Origin: Sandaracinus sp.
Lineage (GTDB): Bacteria; Myxococcota_A; Polyangia; Polyangiales; Houyiibacteriaceae
Reading direction: 5' to 3'
Assembly (NCBI GenBank): GCA_002699025.1
Contig: PABA01000001.1
Span: 1 to 36,169, forward strand
Length of the DNA: 36,169 nucleotides
Shown: positions 35,210 to 36,169 of the stretch, one piece after another
Position numbering within the stretch: position 1 is the first letter of the stretch
Layout of the letters: the number at the start of each line of letters is the position of its first letter
The notes under the pieces: model-generated
What the model saw: only the letters and a program-made list of their open reading frames with translations
What the model was told of the DNA's origin: nothing
Databases searched by the model: none
Translations under genes and position numbers: made by a program

Positions 35210-36169
35210 TCAAGTCGTAGCGCGCGGAGCGGAGGGCACCTCGCTCATGGCGCGCTCCGCCAACGCGGTGATGGTCAGGGAGGGATTCACGCCAGGGTTG
35301 GCCGACACCGCCGAGCCGTCGATCACGTAGAGCCCCGGATAGCCGAAGACGCGATGGTCGCGGTCGATCACGCCTTCCTCAGCGCTCGCGCCCATAACGC
35401 ACCCGCCGAGGATGTGCGCTGTCGTGGGTGCAGCGATTAGTGTCTCGGTGAAGAGGTTGCCGGCTATTCCACCGACGAACTCACCGAAGCGTTTGGCGAG
35501 TGCGGAGGCCTCCGGCAGGTTGGCCGTGGGCGCGCTTGCGGGGTCGTCGAGCTTGGAGACGAGCCCCGTCTTGAACCCGGTCAGGACGCTGCGCCCGAGA
35601 CGGAGGGTCAGCGTTTCGTCGAGCGTCCGCATGTACAGCAGGATTTGGGTCTTCTCTGCGGAATTGCGGATCCACCAGGCCCGCATCCAAAGCACGGGGT
35701 GGCGCAGCAGCGCGGCCACGGTGCGGACTACGCGAACCACGACGTTATCCGACGGTACGTGCGGCACGAACAGTTTCTGAAAGAATCGCGAACCGGGACC
35801 GTAGCGCACCGGCTCCAGATGACTGTGCGCGTCGGTGTGCAAGATGGATGTAATGGCGACGCCACGGCTGAAGTCCTCTTGACTGTCGGGCGCGCAGACG
35901 GAGATCAATGACTCGTTGTTCGTGCGCACCTGTCGCCCCAGGCGCTCCGACAAGCGTGGCAGGCCGCTGGGGTCCGCCTTCATCGAGAGGAGCAGGGGCA
36001 AGGTACCCATGACACCGCCGGCGAACACGACGTTTCGTGCTTCGAAGACGCGCGACGCTCCTCTCCCAGAGAGGTATGACCGGAAGTTGTGGACCGGAGG
36101 CTTGAAGCAGGCGGCGTATCCTTCCGCGTGAAGACAACACGTTACCCAGTTCGCGCTGGGAGAAAGGAC
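35210..36169 (-). CDS. GMC/cholesterol-oxidase-like flavoprotein, C-terminal part (gene runs off the right edge)
   Basis: The 319 codons in the window stay open to the right edge, so the N-terminal FAD-binding part is outside. Recognisable parts are FEARNVVFAGGVMGTLPLLL (GMC-type FAD strand), RLGRQVRTNNESLISV, and the C-terminal catalytic/FAD region HILGGCVMGASAEEG, YVIDGSAVSANPGVNPSLT followed by ITALAERAMSE. The His-Asn/Pro pattern is that of GMC_oxred_C in cholesterol-oxidase-like enzymes. It oxidises an alcohol, with sterol-like or long-chain substrates likely; which one is not known. It converges on the transglutaminase gene and may belong to the same lipid theme. Confidence 0.9.
   Translation of the reverse strand, partial: VLSPSANWVTCCLHAEGYAACFKPPVHNFRSYLSGRGASRVFEARNVVFAGGVMGTLPLLLSMKADPSGLPRLSERLGRQVRTNNESLISVCAPDSQEDFSRGVAITSILHTDAHSHLEPVRYGPGSRFFQKLFVPHVPSDNVVVRVVRTVAALLRHPVLWMRAWWIRNSAEKTQILLYMRTLDETLTLRLGRSVLTGFKTGLVSKLDDPASAPTANLPEASALAKRFGEFVGGIAGNLFTETLIAAPTTAHILGGCVMGASAEEGVIDRDHRVFGYPGLYVIDGSAVSANPGVNPSLTITALAERAMSEVPSAPRATT

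Noticed and set aside
35003-35220. Possible small gene ending VRRVLKELERNLAFKS in the gap after the transglutaminase-like gene
   Set aside because: There is no good start or ribosome-binding site and the upstream part of the frame is non-coding in style; only the last 20 residues look protein-like.

Overview
The window is GC-rich (roughly 70% by eye) and densely coding, with many ATGA/GTGA/TGATG stop-start overlaps. The efflux, lipid and oxidoreductase genes on the right suggest a high-GC deltaproteobacterial-type organism, with Myxococcota (Polyangia/Sandaracinaceae-like) the best guess. No rRNA, tRNA or CRISPR array is visible, so this assignment rests on gene style only.

Bases 1 to about 23.8 kb look like the integration, replication, recombination and packaging half of a tailed-phage prophage. 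A leftward arm runs from about 10.57 kb to the left edge. It encodes two small unknowns, a Cys-rich protein, a Fe-S PD-(D/E)XK exonuclease, a DEDDh exonuclease fused to a deoxyribosyltransferase-like domain, a small PD-(D/E)XK nuclease, small terminase, large terminase, an AbiE toxin-antitoxin pair, a 71-residue protein and the first 376 codons of the portal. Two things interrupt the packaging genes. One is a stand-alone tyrosine recombinase on the opposite strand between the terminase subunits. The other is the AbiE pair between the large terminase and portal genes, with its own promoter and operator-like repeats. A near-identical 16-bp element precedes three leftward genes.

A control region (10.6-11.14 kb) separates this from a rightward arm: a LexA-type repressor, two coupled unknown genes, a Com-like zinc ribbon, a possible sigma-like protein, an SSB-like protein, an SF2 helicase, a primase-helicase, and an integration module (DUF2924 protein, large serine recombinase, HTH protein). 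A 55-bp leader upstream of the serine recombinase module is also found upstream of the tyrosine recombinase 16.4 kb away.

From 23.9 to 24.6 kb there is an excisionase-type HTH gene and the beheaded start of a type I restriction-modification hsdM gene, a scar of a lost defence locus.

From 24.6 kb to the end the content is ordinary chromosome. It holds a TetR-controlled tripartite RND efflux operon ending in an acyltransferase, then a second TetR operon with a ferritin-like diiron protein, a hot-dog thioesterase and a transglutaminase-like protein, and finally the 3' part of a GMC oxidoreductase on the opposite strand.
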